From Burkholderiales bacterium UBA954 (GTDB lineage: Bacteria > Pseudomonadota > Gammaproteobacteria > Burkholderiales > Burkholderiaceae_A), in the NCBI GenBank assembly GCA_002293155.1, contig DBCQ01000070.1, positions 10,467 to 16,903 of the forward strand: 6,437 bases of DNA. The letters are read 5' to 3'. Each line of letters begins with the position of its first letter. Position 1 is the first letter of the stretch. Below are positions 6,384 through 6,437 of the stretch, one piece after another. The notes below the pieces were generated by a model. The model was given only the letters and a program-made list of their open reading frames with translations. It searched no databases and had not been told where the DNA came from. The translations under genes and the position numbers were made by a program.

Positions 6384-6437
6384 GCCATACGGTTTAGTCA
6401 GCGTCCAGACATGATCTGGAATCATCGACTTCATCCG
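6342..6437 (-). CDS. Unknown convergent gene, C-terminal fragment
   Basis: A reading frame enters from the right edge on the minus strand and stays open for 31 codons to a TAA at 6344-6342. The visible residues are RMKSMIPDHVWTLTKPYG followed by two copies of GITRQDD and the stop. Its stop shares the TTAA palindrome with the dnaE2 stop, a compact tail-to-tail arrangement common for real gene ends. I do not recognise the family. Against it, the fragment is short, and the complementary plus-strand frame from 6348 is also open to the edge, so openness alone proves little. Whether it starts at an ATG visible here (6434 or 6425) or further right is unknown. Confidence 0.42.
   Translation of the reverse strand, partial: RMKSMIPDHVWTLTKPYGITRQDDGITRQDD
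6346..6386. repeat. 21-bp tandem repeat, two copies
   Basis: TCGTCTTGTCGAGTAATACC (6346-6365) is repeated as TCGTCTTGCCGAGTAATGCC (6367-6386), with 18 of 20 bases identical and a period of 21. Read on the minus strand this is a whole number of codons and gives the heptapeptide GITRQDD twice at the end of the predicted convergent gene. Both differences are transitions and are silent in that frame or nearly so: CGG/CGA (Arg), and GGC/GGT (Gly). Confidence 0.75.

Noticed and set aside
6411..6425. ATGAT-CTGGA-ATCAT as a terminator for dnaE2
   Set aside because: The stem is only 5 bp, AT-rich, and has no following T-run.
6348..6437. Plus-strand open frame after dnaE2
   Set aside because: It is open to the edge but has no good start or ribosome site; the minus-strand frame with the shared stop and codon-length repeat is the better choice, though only moderately supported.

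Overview
The window holds one SOS-controlled translesion-mutagenesis operon, lexA-imuA-imuB-dnaE2 (dnaE2 is also called imuC). It reads left to right from about 346 to 6345 and is flanked by the ends of two genes on the other strand. The organism is most likely a proteobacterium, and I favour a betaproteobacterium. The LexA is close to the E. coli protein across its DNA-binding helices but has a longer linker (216 aa against 202 in E. coli), as in Burkholderia-type LexA. The operator is the CTGT-N8-ACAG kind, and base composition looks moderately GC-rich by eye. I cannot name a genus.

Layout. Positions 1-198 (minus) carry the start of a SLAC1/TehA-type membrane protein that runs off the left edge. 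Positions 199-345 are a divergent intergenic region with a LexA operator (310-329) next to lexA, a weak promoter candidate and an 8-bp direct repeat spaced exactly 21 bp. lexA (346-996) overlaps imuA (993-1835) through a GTGA junction. imuB (1747-3087) starts 89 bp inside the end of imuA behind a good Shine-Dalgarno sequence. dnaE2 (3103-6345) follows after 15 bp. A probable minus-strand gene ends at 6342, sharing the palindrome TTAA with the dnaE2 stop, and carries a 21-bp tandem repeat at its 3' end.

How it works together. From established knowledge of this cassette, DNA damage activates RecA, LexA cleaves itself, and the operon is induced. ImuB, a Y-family homologue lacking polymerase catalytic residues, acts as the hub that binds the sliding clamp, ImuA and DnaE2; DnaE2 does the error-prone synthesis. 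Because lexA is the first gene, the repressor controls itself and the three mutasome genes from one visible operator.

The cassette is a known system. Points that stand out are: an ImuB whose N-terminal palm/fingers segment appears to be missing, an ImuA with an apparent C-terminal extension over the imuB start, a degenerate PHP site in DnaE2, a start-stop ATGTAA between imuB and dnaE2, and a set of 12-nt inverted and 21-bp tandem repeats at the dnaE2 3' boundary.
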